This document shows positions 1 through 8,233 of a stretch of 33,784 nucleotides of DNA, one piece after another. The notes under the pieces are model-generated. The model was not told the DNA's origin, made no database searches, and saw only the letters and a list, made by a program, of their open reading frames with translations. Both the position numbers and the translations under genes were made by a program. Location of the stretch: NCBI GenBank assembly GCA_002469545.1, contig DKMK01000078.1, positions 1-33,784 of the forward strand, given 5' to 3'. The stretch is from Rhodobacterales bacterium UBA7416 (GTDB lineage: Bacteria; Pseudomonadota; Alphaproteobacteria; Rhodobacterales; Rhodobacteraceae). Position 1 is the first letter of the stretch. The number at the start of each line of letters is the position of its first letter.

Positions 1-609
1 ACGACATTTTTGGTGGATCGCGGCGCGGTAGGGTTTGATGTGCGCGAGGGTTATAATTCGGTTTCCCACAAGGGTTACAAGAATTACATCCTTGATTTCG
101 ATAATTGCCGTTTGCCAGCAGAGGCCGTTTTGGGTGAAGTCGATGGGGGTTTTGCCGTGATGAATGAATGGTTGTATGCTACGCGGATAACCGTTGCTGC
201 ATTCAGCGTTGGGCGTGCGCGACGGTGTTTTGATTATGCGTTGAATTATGCAGCAGAGCGTAAACAGTTTGGTCAATCCATTGGTAAATTCCAAGGTGTC
301 GGGTTTCAAATCGCAGATATGATTACGGATATTGATGCGGCCGATTTGTTGACGTTAAAATCGGCATGGATGTTGGATCAGGGCATGCCGTGTAACCGCG
401 AAATTGCCAGTGCCAAAGTTTTTGCATCCGAAGTGTTGGCCAAGGTCACCGATGCCACATTGCAGATTTTTGGGGGTATGGGATTGATGGATGATTTTCC
501 GATTGAACGGTTCTGGCGCGATGCGCGTGTCGAACGGATTTGGGATGGAACATCTGAAATTCAGCGCCACATTATCAGCCGCGAATTGCTGCGCCCATTG
601 GGTGCATAG
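1..609 (+). CDS. Acyl-CoA dehydrogenase, C-terminal part (5' truncated by window edge)
   Basis: The reading frame is open from base 1, so the gene starts outside the window and only about 200 C-terminal residues are present. They cover the end of the middle beta domain and the C-terminal helical bundle of the acyl-CoA dehydrogenase family (AERKQFGQSIGKFQ, the QIFGGMG FAD/dimer motif, and a final IWDGTSEIQRHIISR). The enzyme should be a soluble flavoprotein oxidising an acyl-CoA to a 2-enoyl-CoA and passing electrons to ETF. Family members such as MCAD carry the catalytic base Glu in the motif YEGT; here that position is Asp (WDGT). The stop codon abuts the ATG of the next gene, and a CaiD-like hydratase follows, so the substrate may be a betainyl-CoA or another short polar acyl-CoA. 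The family is clear; the substrate is inferred from the operon. Confidence 0.93.
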   Translation, partial: TTFLVDRGAVGFDVREGYNSVSHKGYKNYILDFDNCRLPAEAVLGEVDGGFAVMNEWLYATRITVAAFSVGRARRCFDYALNYAAERKQFGQSIGKFQGVGFQIADMITDIDAADLLTLKSAWMLDQGMPCNREIASAKVFASEVLAKVTDATLQIFGGMGLMDDFPIERFWRDARVERIWDGTSEIQRHIISRELLRPLGA

Positions 610-2643
610 ATGAGCCGTCTGGAACGGATGTTGCACCCAAAATCCATTGCCGTTGTCGGCGGTGGTACGTGGTGTGCAAATGTGATCGAACAGTGTCAGA
701 AGATGGGTTTTGATGGACCTGTTTGGCCGGTTCATCCCAACAAAGATATGATCAACGGTGTGCCCTGTTTTGCAAGTATCGACGATTTACCCGGCGCACC
801 AGATGCCTGTTTTATTGGGGTAAATCGCTTTGCCACAATCGAAATTGTACGCACCTTACGCACAAAGGGCGCACAAGGCGTCGTCTGTTTTGCGAGCGGA
901 TTTTCCGAGGCGGCGAATGAAGATGCCCAAGGCTCTGACTTACAAGAACAACTCTTGGATGCCGCAGGCGAAATGGCGGTGTTAGGGCCAAACTGTTATG
1001 GCTTTGTGAACTATCTTGATGGGTCACTTTTGTGGCCGGACCAACATGGTGGTACGCGCGTTGACAGCGGTGTGGCGATCATCACGCAGTCATCGAATAT
1101 CGTGATCAATCTGACTATGCAACAACGCGGCCTTCCGATTGCATTTGCATCGACCGTTGGCAATCAAGCGCAGGTCGATTTGGCGCAAATGGGCGCCGCG
1201 ATTTTGAATGATCCACGCGTCACTGCATTGGGTCTTCATATCGAAGGCATTGATGATTTGGTCGGTTTTCAAAAACTCGCCAAACTTGCCGAAAGCCTGT
1301 CCAAACCGATCATCGTATTGAAAGTTGGCACATCAGATCAAGCCCAAGCCGCGACAGTTTCGCATACCGCCAGCTTGGCAGGTAGTGGCGCCGGCGCACA
1401 GGCATTGTTTGCGCGATTAGGAATTGCTCAGGTTGACAACCTTTCGACATTTTTGGAAGCCTTAAAGTTGGCGCATGTTCATGGTCGGTTAGAAAATTCA
1501 AACGTCGTTTCAATGTCGTGCTCAGGTGGCGAAGCCAGCTTGATGGCGGACCTAGGACAAGCAGTTGGGATTGATTTTCCGCCTTTGTCTGCGCAACAGA
1601 TTTCGGGGCTAAGTACCACCTTGGGTCCGATGGTCGCATTGGCCAATCCGTTGGACTATCACACCTATATTTGGGGCGATTGGGATGCCACCACCGCCAC
1701 GTTTACTGCGGCGATGATGGGGACGGTTTCAATGGGATTGCTTGTATTGGATTTCCCGCGCGCGGATCGCTGCGACCCCCGACTTTGGACGGATATCATA
1801 CCATCAGTTATCGCGGCGCAAAAGGCATCCGGACGCCCAATGGGCGTTGTTGCTTCACTGGCTGAAACGATGCCAGAGGATGTTGCTTTGCATCTCATTG
1901 AGAATGGTATCGTTCCTTTTTCAGGGATGGAAACAGCCCTTGCTGCAATTGTGGCCTGTGCGTTCAAATCTGAGGATGACGAACAGTTAATTTTGGAGCC
2001 AATTCAGGCGATCAATCCTGTGATCCAAAGTGAGGCGGAGGCCAAGGCTATGTTGGCGAAATTCGGTCTACGCGTTCCGAAATCGGAGCGTGTATTATCT
2101 GCCAAATTGGCGCAAGGCGCCGCCATGGATATCGGATTTCCAGCTGTTCTAAAGGGTGAAGACGTTGCGCATAAAACCGAGGCCGGTGCAGTTGTTTTGA
2201 ACCTATGTGATGGTGCCGCGGTTTTGGCTGCGGCAAATGCGATGCCCTGTGATACCTTCTTGGTCGAGGAAATGGTGACAGGTCAGTTGGTTGAGGTGTT
2301 GGTTGGTGTCGTTTTGGATCCAGCGCATGGTTATGTTTTAACAATTGCGGCAGGTGGGCAATTGACGGAGATTTTGGATGATAAGGTTTCTCTGTTGGTG
2401 CCGGCCAGTGAAAGCGCGGTCGTTACGGCATTGGAATCATTGAAAATATGGCCGTTGCTGAATGGATACCGCGGCGCTGATGCAGTTGATTTAAAATCAT
2501 TATTACATGCAATTGATGCAATTCAGAAGTTTACCATCGCACATCAAGGTGCGATTTCGGAGGTCGAGGTTAATCCTTTGATCTGTACAAAAAATGACGC
2601 GATTGCGGCAGATGCCCTGATCAAAATAGGAGAATTACAATGA
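610..2643 (+). CDS. Acyl-CoA synthetase, ADP-forming (NDP-forming type, alpha-beta fusion)
   Basis: This 677-residue protein has the domain order of ADP-forming acetyl/acyl-CoA synthetases: an N-terminal Rossmann CoA-binding domain (about 1-130), succinyl-CoA-ligase-like domains (about 150-440) and a C-terminal ATP-grasp domain (about 460-677). The phospho-histidine loop is visible as SHTASLAGSGAGAQALF, matching the SHTGSLAG motif of the family. It would activate a carboxylic acid to its CoA thioester, or recover ATP from one. The ATG follows the upstream TAG without a gap, and its own stop overlaps the next start by four bases (ATGA), so the three genes are one translationally coupled operon. 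With a dehydrogenase and a carnitinyl-CoA-dehydratase-like hydratase, the likely substrate is a betaine-type acid such as carnitine, crotonobetaine or gamma-butyrobetaine. That substrate is inference. Confidence 0.9.
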   Translation: MSRLERMLHPKSIAVVGGGTWCANVIEQCQKMGFDGPVWPVHPNKDMINGVPCFASIDDLPGAPDACFIGVNRFATIEIVRTLRTKGAQGVVCFASGFSEAANEDAQGSDLQEQLLDAAGEMAVLGPNCYGFVNYLDGSLLWPDQHGGTRVDSGVAIITQSSNIVINLTMQQRGLPIAFASTVGNQAQVDLAQMGAAILNDPRVTALGLHIEGIDDLVGFQKLAKLAESLSKPIIVLKVGTSDQAQAATVSHTASLAGSGAGAQALFARLGIAQVDNLSTFLEALKLAHVHGRLENSNVVSMSCSGGEASLMADLGQAVGIDFPPLSAQQISGLSTTLGPMVALANPLDYHTYIWGDWDATTATFTAAMMGTVSMGLLVLDFPRADRCDPRLWTDIIPSVIAAQKASGRPMGVVASLAETMPEDVALHLIENGIVPFSGMETALAAIVACAFKSEDDEQLILEPIQAINPVIQSEAEAKAMLAKFGLRVPKSERVLSAKLAQGAAMDIGFPAVLKGEDVAHKTEAGAVVLNLCDGAAVLAAANAMPCDTFLVEEMVTGQLVEVLVGVVLDPAHGYVLTIAAGGQLTEILDDKVSLLVPASESAVVTALESLKIWPLLNGYRGADAVDLKSLLHAIDAIQKFTIAHQGAISEVEVNPLICTKNDAIAADALIKIGELQ

Positions 2644-3425
2644 CCGATAGCCCCATTAAGACCCATGTTGATGGACATGTTTTAGAAGTCACGCTGGATC
2701 GCCCAAAAGCCAACGCAATTGATCTGGCGACAAGCCGCATTATGGGCGATGTGTTCGCCGATTTTCGCGATGATGAAAGCCTGCGCGTGGCCATAATAAC
2801 AGGAGCCGGAAGTAAGTTTTTCTGCCCTGGTTGGGATCTGAAGGCGGCCGCTGATGGGGATGCGGTTGATGGCGATTATGGCGTTGGTGGATTTGGCGGT
2901 TTGCAGGAGCTGAAGGGGCTGAATAAGCCTGTGATTGCGGCTGTGAATGGGATTTGCTGTGGGGGTGGTTTGGAGTTGGCATTGTCGGCTGATATTATCC
3001 TTGCGGCGGATCATGCGTCGTTTGCGTTGCCTGAAATCAATTCAGGCACGGTTGCGGATGCGGCATCGATTAAATTACCCAAACGTATCCCGTATCACAT
3101 TGCCATGGAAATGCTGTTTACGGGGCGTTGGTTGGACGCCGAAGAAGCGGCGCGTTGGGGGATGATCAATCACATTTATCAGGGAGATGCCTTAATGGAT
3201 GAGGCGCGTAAATTGGCCAAAGTTTTAGCATCTGGCCCGCCATTGGTTTATGCGGCGATCAAGGAAGTTGTGCGTGAGGCCGAAGATATGAAGTTCCAAG
3301 ATGCGTTGGATCAAATCACGTCGAGCACGTTCCCAACGGTCAAGACATTGTACACATCAGAGGACCAATTGGAGGGTGCCAAGGCATTCGCAGAGAAGCG
3401 CGATCCGGTGTGGAAAGGCCGATAG
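2640..3425 (+). CDS. caiD: Enoyl-CoA hydratase family, CaiD-like carnitinyl-CoA dehydratase
   Basis: This 261-residue crotonase-fold protein resembles E. coli CaiD along its whole length: LDRPKANAIDLATS near the start, FRDDESLRVAIITGAGSKFF, GWDLKAAADGD, and the identical C-terminal block AFAEKRDPVWKGR. CaiD interconverts crotonobetainyl-CoA and L-carnitinyl-CoA. The two expected catalytic glutamates are present, in GGGLELALSAD (oxyanion-hole region) and in FALPEINSG. The next loop, TVADAAS, differs from the VPDSGG of CaiD, so specificity could have shifted. An AGGAGA ribosome site (2628-2633) lies before the ATG, which overlaps the upstream stop. It closes the operon with the acyl-CoA dehydrogenase and the ADP-forming ligase, a set that could run gamma-butyrobetainyl-CoA to crotonobetainyl-CoA to carnitinyl-CoA. 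A general short-chain or methylthioacryloyl-CoA hydratase is the main alternative. Confidence 0.85.
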   Translation: MTDSPIKTHVDGHVLEVTLDRPKANAIDLATSRIMGDVFADFRDDESLRVAIITGAGSKFFCPGWDLKAAADGDAVDGDYGVGGFGGLQELKGLNKPVIAAVNGICCGGGLELALSADIILAADHASFALPEINSGTVADAASIKLPKRIPYHIAMEMLFTGRWLDAEEAARWGMINHIYQGDALMDEARKLAKVLASGPPLVYAAIKEVVREAEDMKFQDALDQITSSTFPTVKTLYTSEDQLEGAKAFAEKRDPVWKGR

Positions 3426-3489
3426 AACTTTGGCGTTAAGGCGCCGGTATTTGCACCGACGCAGGTTTGTTGTTTTGGATCGCTGCCGA

Positions 3490-5088
3490 TTAAACTCGTT
3501 TGCGTAGTTCGTATTTTTGAATTTTGCCTGTGGCGGTTTTAGGGAGCTCGCCGAAGATCACGCGCTTGGGGCGCTTGAAACCTGCAAGGTGTTCACGACA
3601 GAAGGTTATGATTTCAGCCTCGGTTACTTGTGCGCCGTCTTTGAGTTCGATGAAGGCGCATGGGACTTCGCCCCATTTTTCATCCTTCATCGCGACCACA
3701 GCAGCCAGTAACACGGCAGGGTGGCGGTGGAGCGTTGATTCAACCTCGACAGACGAAATATTTTCACCGCCTGAGATGATGATATCTTTGAGGCGGTCCT
3801 TTACTTCGACATAGCCGTTGGGGTGCATGACGGCGAGGTCTTCGGTATGGAACCAACCGTCTTTGAGTGCGGTGGCAGTGGCGCTTGGGTTTTTCAGATA
3901 GCCTTTCATCACCGTGTTGCCGCGGATCAATATTTCGCCGATTGTTTCGCCATCGGCAGGGACATCCATGCCGTCTGCGACAACGCGCAGTGCGTCGGTT
4001 TGCACCATGCCTGCGCCTTGGCGTGCTTTGATTTGCGAGCGCGCCGATGTGTCCAGTTCATCCCAGTCGGAATTCCATGTGCACATGATTGTGTGGCCGT
4101 ATGTTTCGGTGAGGCCGTAGACTTGGGTGACGTCAAAGCCGAGTTTTTCGATACCTTCGAGAACGGCGGCGGGTGGTGGTGCGCCTGCGGTCATGACGTT
4201 GACGGTGTAGTCAAATGGTTTGCGGTCTGTTTCGGGGGCGTTCAAGATCATGCCAAGCACGATGGGCGCCCCGCCAAAGTGGGTGATCTGATGTTGGTCT
4301 ATTGCGTCGTAAACAATCGCGGGTGTGATCGCGCGGGTGCAGATGATGGTGCCTGCAAGGGCGGCCATGGCCCAGCCGTGGCACCAACCGTTGCAGTGAA
4401 ACATTGGCACGGTGTACAGATATTTTGGATGGCGCGGCAGGCCCCAATCAGCGATGGTTCCCATCGCCATTAGATATGCGCCACGGTGGTGGTAAACCAC
4501 GCCTTTGGGGCGGCCTGTTGAGCCTGATGTGTAGTTCAACGCGATGGCGTCCCATTCATCCGTTGGCATGTCCCAGTGCGCGTCTGCATCGCCTGATGCG
4601 ATGAAATCGGCGTAATCAATGGTGCCAATACGGTTGGGGTTTGGATTATCTTGAAGGTCGGCGATGTCGATAATTAGGATGTCGCGACCTTGGATTGCTT
4701 GGGCGGCTTGGGGGGCCAATTCACCGTCAACGATGAAGGCTTTTGCTTCGCCGTGATCTAGGATGTAGCTGATTGTATCTGCGTCAAGGCGCGTGTTAAT
4801 TGTGTTTAAAACCGCGCCTGACATTGGGATGCCAAAATGGGCTTCGACCATTTCAGGTGTGTTTGCCGACAGCACCGCAACTGTATCACCCCGCCCGATA
4901 TTGTGGGCATTTAATGCCGATGCCAACTGGGTCGCACGTGCATAGAGTTGTGACCAGCTGTAGCGGCGTTCGCCGTATATGACCGCGTCGCGATCGGGGA
5001 ACATCAGGGCCGTGCGTTTTATAAACGACAATGGCGACAGGGCCGTGTGGTTGGCAGGTGTCTTTTCGAAACCGTCGTAGATGCTCAT
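3490..5088 (-). CDS. AMP-forming acyl-CoA ligase (ANL superfamily)
   Basis: A 532-residue member of the acyl-adenylate-forming superfamily. The P-loop motif YTSGSTGRPKGVVYHHRG, the VYGLTETYG motif, the hinge region GWFHTEDLAV and the C-terminal TATGKIQKYELR with the adenylation lysine are all intact. It converts a carboxylate, ATP and CoA to acyl-CoA, AMP and pyrophosphate in the cytoplasm. It is last of four packed minus-strand genes, nine bases after the FadN-type gene, and their leader faces dmdA. In roseobacters DmdB, a ligase of this superfamily, activates methylmercaptopropionate formed by DmdA, so a DmdB role is attractive. Specificity within the family cannot be read from motifs, and a medium-chain fatty acid or carnitine/crotonobetaine ligase is possible. 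It converges with the CaiD-like gene, 64 bases apart. Confidence 0.88.
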   Translation of the reverse strand: MSIYDGFEKTPANHTALSPLSFIKRTALMFPDRDAVIYGERRYSWSQLYARATQLASALNAHNIGRGDTVAVLSANTPEMVEAHFGIPMSGAVLNTINTRLDADTISYILDHGEAKAFIVDGELAPQAAQAIQGRDILIIDIADLQDNPNPNRIGTIDYADFIASGDADAHWDMPTDEWDAIALNYTSGSTGRPKGVVYHHRGAYLMAMGTIADWGLPRHPKYLYTVPMFHCNGWCHGWAMAALAGTIICTRAITPAIVYDAIDQHQITHFGGAPIVLGMILNAPETDRKPFDYTVNVMTAGAPPPAAVLEGIEKLGFDVTQVYGLTETYGHTIMCTWNSDWDELDTSARSQIKARQGAGMVQTDALRVVADGMDVPADGETIGEILIRGNTVMKGYLKNPSATATALKDGWFHTEDLAVMHPNGYVEVKDRLKDIIISGGENISSVEVESTLHRHPAVLLAAVVAMKDEKWGEVPCAFIELKDGAQVTEAEIITFCREHLAGFKRPKRVIFGELPKTATGKIQKYELRKRV

Positions 5089-5097
5089 GGTGATCCC

Positions 5098-7431
5098 CTA
5101 GTTGCGAATAGCCGTGCCAGTGTCCAGAAGACTGGTGATACGTGCACGGGTTTGTGGTGTTTTAGCCAAATGCAAGAAGGCGCGGCGTTCGCGATCATAC
5201 ATGTCTTGTTCAGACACGATCAAGGGTTCGTCCCCTGCCCCATTGACCACGATTTCAGCGACCTGCATGGCGACGGTTTTATCGTGCGGGTGGAACAGAC
5301 CATCATCGATGCCTTTTTGCATGAAATTCGCCATTTTGGTCAAAATCGCGCGGCCAGGCAATGTGAATGTGGGTGGTGTGGGCGCAGTATAATCGCCCTG
5401 CATAATGGCCATTTCAGTGGTTGCCGCATGCAGGAGTTTGTCGCGATTTAAGATTTCGATATCGCGATCTTTTAGGTAGTATTGCATGCGTGCTGACAAG
5501 TCTGGGCTGGTGCCTATTTGACCATAGCCGATTTGCATCCATGTGTTCCATGCCGCCTTGTCCCAATCATTGGTGGCGTTAAACCAGCGTGACAGGGTTT
5601 CTTTTACCCCACCTCCGCCCGGGACAACACCGACGCCTGTTTCCACGAGGCCGAACACGGTATTTGTGTGGGCGATGACTTTGTCGCAATGCGCCAACAC
5701 TTCGAAACCGCCGCCGATGGACAGGCCTGATGGCGCGCCAATCACGGGGACTGGTGTGTATTTCAGTGCTTTGACGGCTTGTTGGAAATCGTTCAGGAAA
5801 CTGTCCATTGCGTCCCAATCGCCCGCCTCTATGAATGCGCGAAAACGGTTTAGATCAACACCAGCAGAGAAGTGCTGGGCGTCGTTGTGGACGATGATGC
5901 CTTTGCCATGATCCTTGGCCGCCGCCAATACGATTTCCATTGATGCGCCTGTCAGGGCGTTTGCTTTGGAATGGAATTCGATCAAGCGTAGATCGTCGTC
6001 CAGCGCATAAAGGCTGGCTGCGTCGTTGGTGGCGATGGGTGTCATTGTGCGTTTGGACATGTGGAAACGTTGGGTGTTTTCCGGCAGAACCACCGGTGCA
6101 TATTTGGCGGTGGGATCGAAAGTCAGCACGTTCAATGTTCCACTTTGGGCCGCGTAGAATGGGCCTGTGGAGATTGATTGTGTAATGGACATTGGGATAT
6201 CCAAGCCTGCCTCGGCAATCAGATCGGCGACTGTGGCTGCGCCCAGCGCGTCAATCAATTCAAACGGACCACGCACCCAATTAAAGCCAAGTTTCATGGC
6301 GTCGTCGATGTCTTGGGGGCTGTGTGTGACAGTGGGGATGAGATCAGCGGCATAGGCCAGAACGCGGGCCAAAAAGCGACGGCAGAACGTGGCGTGTGGA
6401 TCGGTACCATCGATCATTATGGTTAGAGTTTCTCCGCCAACAGCCTGTGCATTTGCGGCGGCAACTGCGCTGTCTGGTAAGGTAGAGATGCGTGGGCGGG
6501 TTTGGCCGGTTGTTAAATCCACTGCCAATTCGGTTTCGCCGTCAACACGGTAAAAACCACCCTTACCTTTGTCACCAGTATAGCCGTTTGCAACCATATC
6601 GCGGATCAGGGGCATGACCGGGTTATTGGATGTACCGATGGCGTGGAACAGATCGTTGGAAGGTAGGATATCGCCAAGGGTGTCGACCACATCGGACATC
6701 AGATCGACGCCGATGAGATCGTACAGGCCAAACACACCCGTTTTTGGAATGCCCATGGGGCGCCCCATGAGGGCATCAGCCTCTTCAACCGTTAGGTTGT
6801 TTTTGGCGGCTTCGTCCATGCCGACCTGAAGCGCGAAAACGCCGACGCGATTGCCAAGGAAACCGGGGGTATCGTTGCAGCGCACCACGCCTTTGCCCAT
6901 GACCGTGTCGTTGTAATCGGCCAAGCGATCCATGATTGTTTCGTCAGTGTCAGTGCCGCGCACCAATTCAAGCAAACGCATATAGCGTACAGGATTGAAG
7001 TAGTGGGTGATGGCAAAACGTTTGCGAAAGTCCACTGGCATGTCTTCGACCAGCAGGGAAATTGGGATCGTGGATGTATTTGATGTCACCACGCAATCGG
7101 CGCTGATTGTTTCGTTCAGACGGTTATAGAGGTCCTTTTTGATGTCCAAACGTTCGACGATTGCTTCGACGATCCAATCGCATTCGGCGAGCAGTTCAAA
7201 ATCATCACGAATGTTGCCCACTTGAATTAAATCGATGCGGGATTTGTGCACCAACGCAGGAGGATCAGATTTAAGAAGGCGTGTTTTAGCGGCATTTACG
7301 ACGGCCAGTGGATCGTCTTTGCCAGGCAAATCCATAAGCAAAACTTGGTGGCCTGCGTTTGCGATTTGGGCGGCGATGCCGCTGCCCATTGTGCCTGCAC
7401 CGATGACGGCGATACGTTTGAATTCTGGCAT
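5098..7431 (-). CDS. FadN-type fusion: 3-hydroxyacyl-CoA dehydrogenase plus enoyl-CoA hydratase
   Basis: This 777-residue protein starts with an NAD-binding domain (GAGTMGSGIAAQIANAGH, residues about 10-27), followed by the helical C-terminal hydroxyacyl-CoA dehydrogenase domains and then a crotonase domain from about residue 480. This is the order seen in Bacillus FadN (YusL) and the reverse of E. coli FadB/FadJ. The dehydrogenase half retains ITHYFNPVRYM and CNDTPGFLGNR. The hydratase half keeps both catalytic glutamates, in GGGFEVLAHCD and FGLVETGVGVVPGGGG, so both activities look intact. It would hydrate an enoyl-CoA and oxidise the 3-hydroxyacyl-CoA. It lies three bases after the alpha/beta hydrolase gene and nine before the ligase gene in the metY operon. 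No thiolase gene is in the window, so the product must be cleaved by an enzyme encoded elsewhere. Confidence 0.92.
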   Translation of the reverse strand: MPEFKRIAVIGAGTMGSGIAAQIANAGHQVLLMDLPGKDDPLAVVNAAKTRLLKSDPPALVHKSRIDLIQVGNIRDDFELLAECDWIVEAIVERLDIKKDLYNRLNETISADCVVTSNTSTIPISLLVEDMPVDFRKRFAITHYFNPVRYMRLLELVRGTDTDETIMDRLADYNDTVMGKGVVRCNDTPGFLGNRVGVFALQVGMDEAAKNNLTVEEADALMGRPMGIPKTGVFGLYDLIGVDLMSDVVDTLGDILPSNDLFHAIGTSNNPVMPLIRDMVANGYTGDKGKGGFYRVDGETELAVDLTTGQTRPRISTLPDSAVAAANAQAVGGETLTIMIDGTDPHATFCRRFLARVLAYAADLIPTVTHSPQDIDDAMKLGFNWVRGPFELIDALGAATVADLIAEAGLDIPMSITQSISTGPFYAAQSGTLNVLTFDPTAKYAPVVLPENTQRFHMSKRTMTPIATNDAASLYALDDDLRLIEFHSKANALTGASMEIVLAAAKDHGKGIIVHNDAQHFSAGVDLNRFRAFIEAGDWDAMDSFLNDFQQAVKALKYTPVPVIGAPSGLSIGGGFEVLAHCDKVIAHTNTVFGLVETGVGVVPGGGGVKETLSRWFNATNDWDKAAWNTWMQIGYGQIGTSPDLSARMQYYLKDRDIEILNRDKLLHAATTEMAIMQGDYTAPTPPTFTLPGRAILTKMANFMQKGIDDGLFHPHDKTVAMQVAEIVVNGAGDEPLIVSEQDMYDRERRAFLHLAKTPQTRARITSLLDTGTAIRN

Positions 7432-7434
7432 GGT

Positions 7435-8232
7435 TTAACTCTTTGTGAAGAAGGGGCGCAGGGCGCGGTTAAGCTCGACTGGACGTTCGGTAGTGATCAT
7501 GTGACCAGCGTTTGGAACCACTGTGACGTCAGATGTGCCCAAGGTTTCAGCCATTTTTAGGCCAAATTTTACTGGAGTCATTTTATCACGTTGCGCCAAG
7601 ATCGCCTGTGTTGGGCATTTAATTGCGGCGGCGGCGGTTGGGCCGTTTGTGTAATCAACACATGCTTGCAAATCGGCATGTAGTGCGCCGCTTTCGTTGG
7701 CGGCCATCATTTGTACGCCATAATTCATATGGTTTTGGCCCGGCATGGTGTGATCATGGGCGTGGCCATCAGGGCCGTGGCCCCAATCAGTCATCGCGTT
7801 GATTGCGGCAGGTTCACGGTTTTTGGCCATGTCCACCAGCGCATCATTCACGGGGATCGCCATTGCACATGCGACCAGCGACAAGCCAGTGACACGATCA
7901 GGGTAGCGCGCGGCCAATTCAAGGCCGATCAAGCCGCCCTGTGAATGGCCGATAATGTTGGCCGTTTTGATGCCCAGCGCATCCATCAGGTCGATATGCC
8001 AATCCGCCATTGCCGCGATTGTGGTCAATGGCGCACCTTTGGACAGCCCATGTGCGGGCATATCAGGCGCCAAAACGGACCAGCCGCGATTTGCGAAGAA
8101 CCGGCCTTGGAGCATGTAGGACAGATGGCTTTGGCCTGAACCGTGGATGAAGATGAGCGTGTCGCCAGAAGCGTCAAATGGGCGTCCACCTGTGGATGCG
8201 AATGTTTGATTGCCGTGAAGGTCGATTTTCAT
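7435..8232 (-). CDS. Alpha/beta hydrolase
   Basis: A 265-residue protein of the alpha/beta-hydrolase fold. HGSG near residue 30 forms the oxyanion region, GHSQGGLIGLE carries the nucleophilic serine, LAQRDKMTP contains the likely acid residue, and VPNAGHMI the catalytic histidine. There is no signal peptide, so it should be cytoplasmic. It is second in the metY operon: its start is one base after the metY stop and its stop three bases before the FadN-type gene. In such a setting it could be an acyl-CoA thioesterase or a hydrolase of an ester or thioester intermediate. Homoserine O-acetyltransferase (MetX), which would make the substrate of MetY, also has this fold, but the protein is much shorter than MetX and lacks recognisable MetX motifs, so I do not call it that. 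Confidence 0.85.
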   Translation of the reverse strand: MKIDLHGNQTFASTGGRPFDASGDTLIFIHGSGQSHLSYMLQGRFFANRGWSVLAPDMPAHGLSKGAPLTTIAAMADWHIDLMDALGIKTANIIGHSQGGLIGLELAARYPDRVTGLSLVACAMAIPVNDALVDMAKNREPAAINAMTDWGHGPDGHAHDHTMPGQNHMNYGVQMMAANESGALHADLQACVDYTNGPTAAAAIKCPTQAILAQRDKMTPVKFGLKMAETLGTSDVTVVPNAGHMITTERPVELNRALRPFFTKS

Positions 8233-8233
8233 G

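Noticed and set aside
3441..3462. Possible terminator hairpin between the convergent CaiD-like and acyl-CoA ligase genes
   Set aside because: The stem is only five or six pairs with a mismatch, and no proper T-run follows on either strand.
7435..8232. Reading the alpha/beta hydrolase as MetX beside MetY
   Set aside because: It is about 100 residues shorter than usual MetX proteins and only shares the general fold motifs.
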